Assembly: GCA_023386135.1 (NCBI GenBank)
Contig: JAEWKG010000199.1
Coordinates: 1-7,272, forward strand
Source of the DNA: Pseudomonadota bacterium
GTDB taxonomy: Bacteria; Pseudomonadota; Alphaproteobacteria; Sphingomonadales; Sphingomonadaceae
Direction: 5' to 3'
Length of the DNA: 7,272 bases
A model generated the notes under the pieces. That model was given only the letters and a program-made list of their open reading frames with translations, had not been told where the DNA came from and searched no databases. The position numbers and the translations under genes are program-made. Below are positions 6,921-7,272 of the stretch, one piece after another (position 1 is the first letter of the stretch; each line of letters opens with the position of its first letter).

Positions 6921-7272
6921 GCCTGCTCCAGCGGAAGCGCCCCGGCCCTGGAGTCGATGGCGTCCGCCCCGAACAGGGCGACTTTCCTAGCGCGGGTCTG
7001 CTGGCTCCAATCGCGCATCGTTCCGGGCAGCCTGGCTTCCTCCGCCGCGAGGATCGCGTCGTGATCCGCTGCTTTCACGGTGAACTCCACCTGGATTCCA
7101 TTCGGATCGTAAAGGTAGATGGAGCTTACGAAGCCGTGATCGAGCACCGGCGATACGCGCACGCCAGCCACTTGTATCCGCTGCCGGAGCGCATCGAGCG
7201 CAGCCGCGTCTTCCACCTCGATCGCCACGTGCATGTCGAAGCTGTCCTTCGCTTTGAACCAATCCTTGTCGA
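6917..7272 (-). CDS. VOC-superfamily protein, glyoxalase/extradiol dioxygenase type (5'-truncated by window edge)
   Basis: The C-terminal part of a vicinal-oxygen-chelate metalloenzyme. The frame stays open from the window edge to the TGA at 6919-6917, about 118 codons. An internal ATG at 7234-7232 is unlikely to be the start, because the reading continues upstream with DWFKAKDSF and family-like sequence and no ribosome site is apparent there. The visible module carries a probable metal His in MHVAIEV (codon 7231-7229) and a probable metal Glu in DPNGIQVEFTV (codon 7087-7085). These are the expected ligands of the second beta-alpha-beta-beta-beta unit. A C-terminal helical tail of some 50 residues follows. 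Members include glyoxalase I, extradiol ring-cleavage dioxygenases and epimerases; with the N-terminal half missing these cannot be separated. Its stop overlaps the aldolase start (ATGA), so it is an upstream member of the same operon. Confidence 0.87.
   Translation of the reverse strand, partial: DKDWFKAKDSFDMHVAIEVEDAAALDALRQRIQVAGVRVSPVLDHGFVSSIYLYDPNGIQVEFTVKAADHDAILAAEEARLPGTMRDWSQQTRARKVALFGADAIDSRAGALPLEQA
6926..6929 (-). promoter_or_regulatory. Ribosome binding site of the HMG-CoA-lyase-like gene
   Basis: GGAG on the minus strand lies 5 nt before the ATG at 6920, inside the 3' end of the VOC gene. Together with the ATGA overlap it fixes the start. Confidence 0.5.

Noticed and set aside
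6917..7234. VOC gene starting at the ATG at 7234
   Set aside because: The frame continues open to the window edge with family-like sequence, and the putative metal His would be residue 2, so the true start lies outside the window.

Overview
This 7.3 kb window is GC-rich and tightly packed. It holds six protein genes, two of them cut by the window edges. The large TonB-dependent receptor with a sphingomonad-style TonB box, the CoA-ester catabolic genes and the high GC content together suggest an alphaproteobacterium, most likely of the Sphingomonadales (Sphingomonas, Sphingobium or Novosphingobium type). That placement is an inference from protein style, not a proven assignment. No RNA gene, insertion sequence, CRISPR array or phage gene was seen.

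Layout. Positions 1-2176 (minus strand) encode the first 725 residues of a TonB-dependent outer-membrane receptor, whose C-terminal end lies beyond position 1. A 162-base divergent intergenic region (2177-2338) follows. It contains an AT-rich stretch with two tandem interrupted palindromes exactly 22 bp apart and a separate perfect 13-bp palindrome. On the plus strand, a class III (CaiB/BaiF) CoA-transferase (2339-3529) overlaps an AMP-forming acyl-CoA ligase (3526-5064) by ATGA. After a 39-base convergent gap comes a minus-strand operon read right to left: a VOC-fold protein (glyoxalase/extradiol dioxygenase type, 5' end outside the window), an HMG-CoA-lyase-like aldolase (6027-6920) and an SMP-30/gluconolactonase-type lactonase (5104-6030). 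Each of its genes overlaps the next by ATGA.

How the genes may work together (inference). The receptor would import a substrate across the outer membrane. The VOC enzyme could cleave or rearrange a ring or dicarbonyl, and the SMP-30 protein could open a lactone. The ligase and CoA-transferase could load the resulting acid onto CoA. The HMG-CoA-lyase-like aldolase could then split a branched 3-hydroxyacyl-CoA into acetyl-CoA or propionyl-CoA plus a keto acid. The combination looks like the lower half of a catabolic pathway for an aromatic, terpenoid or other lactone-forming natural product. The actual substrate cannot be read from the sequence. The most notable non-coding feature is the tandem operator between the receptor and the CoA-transferase, which may co-regulate uptake and catabolism.
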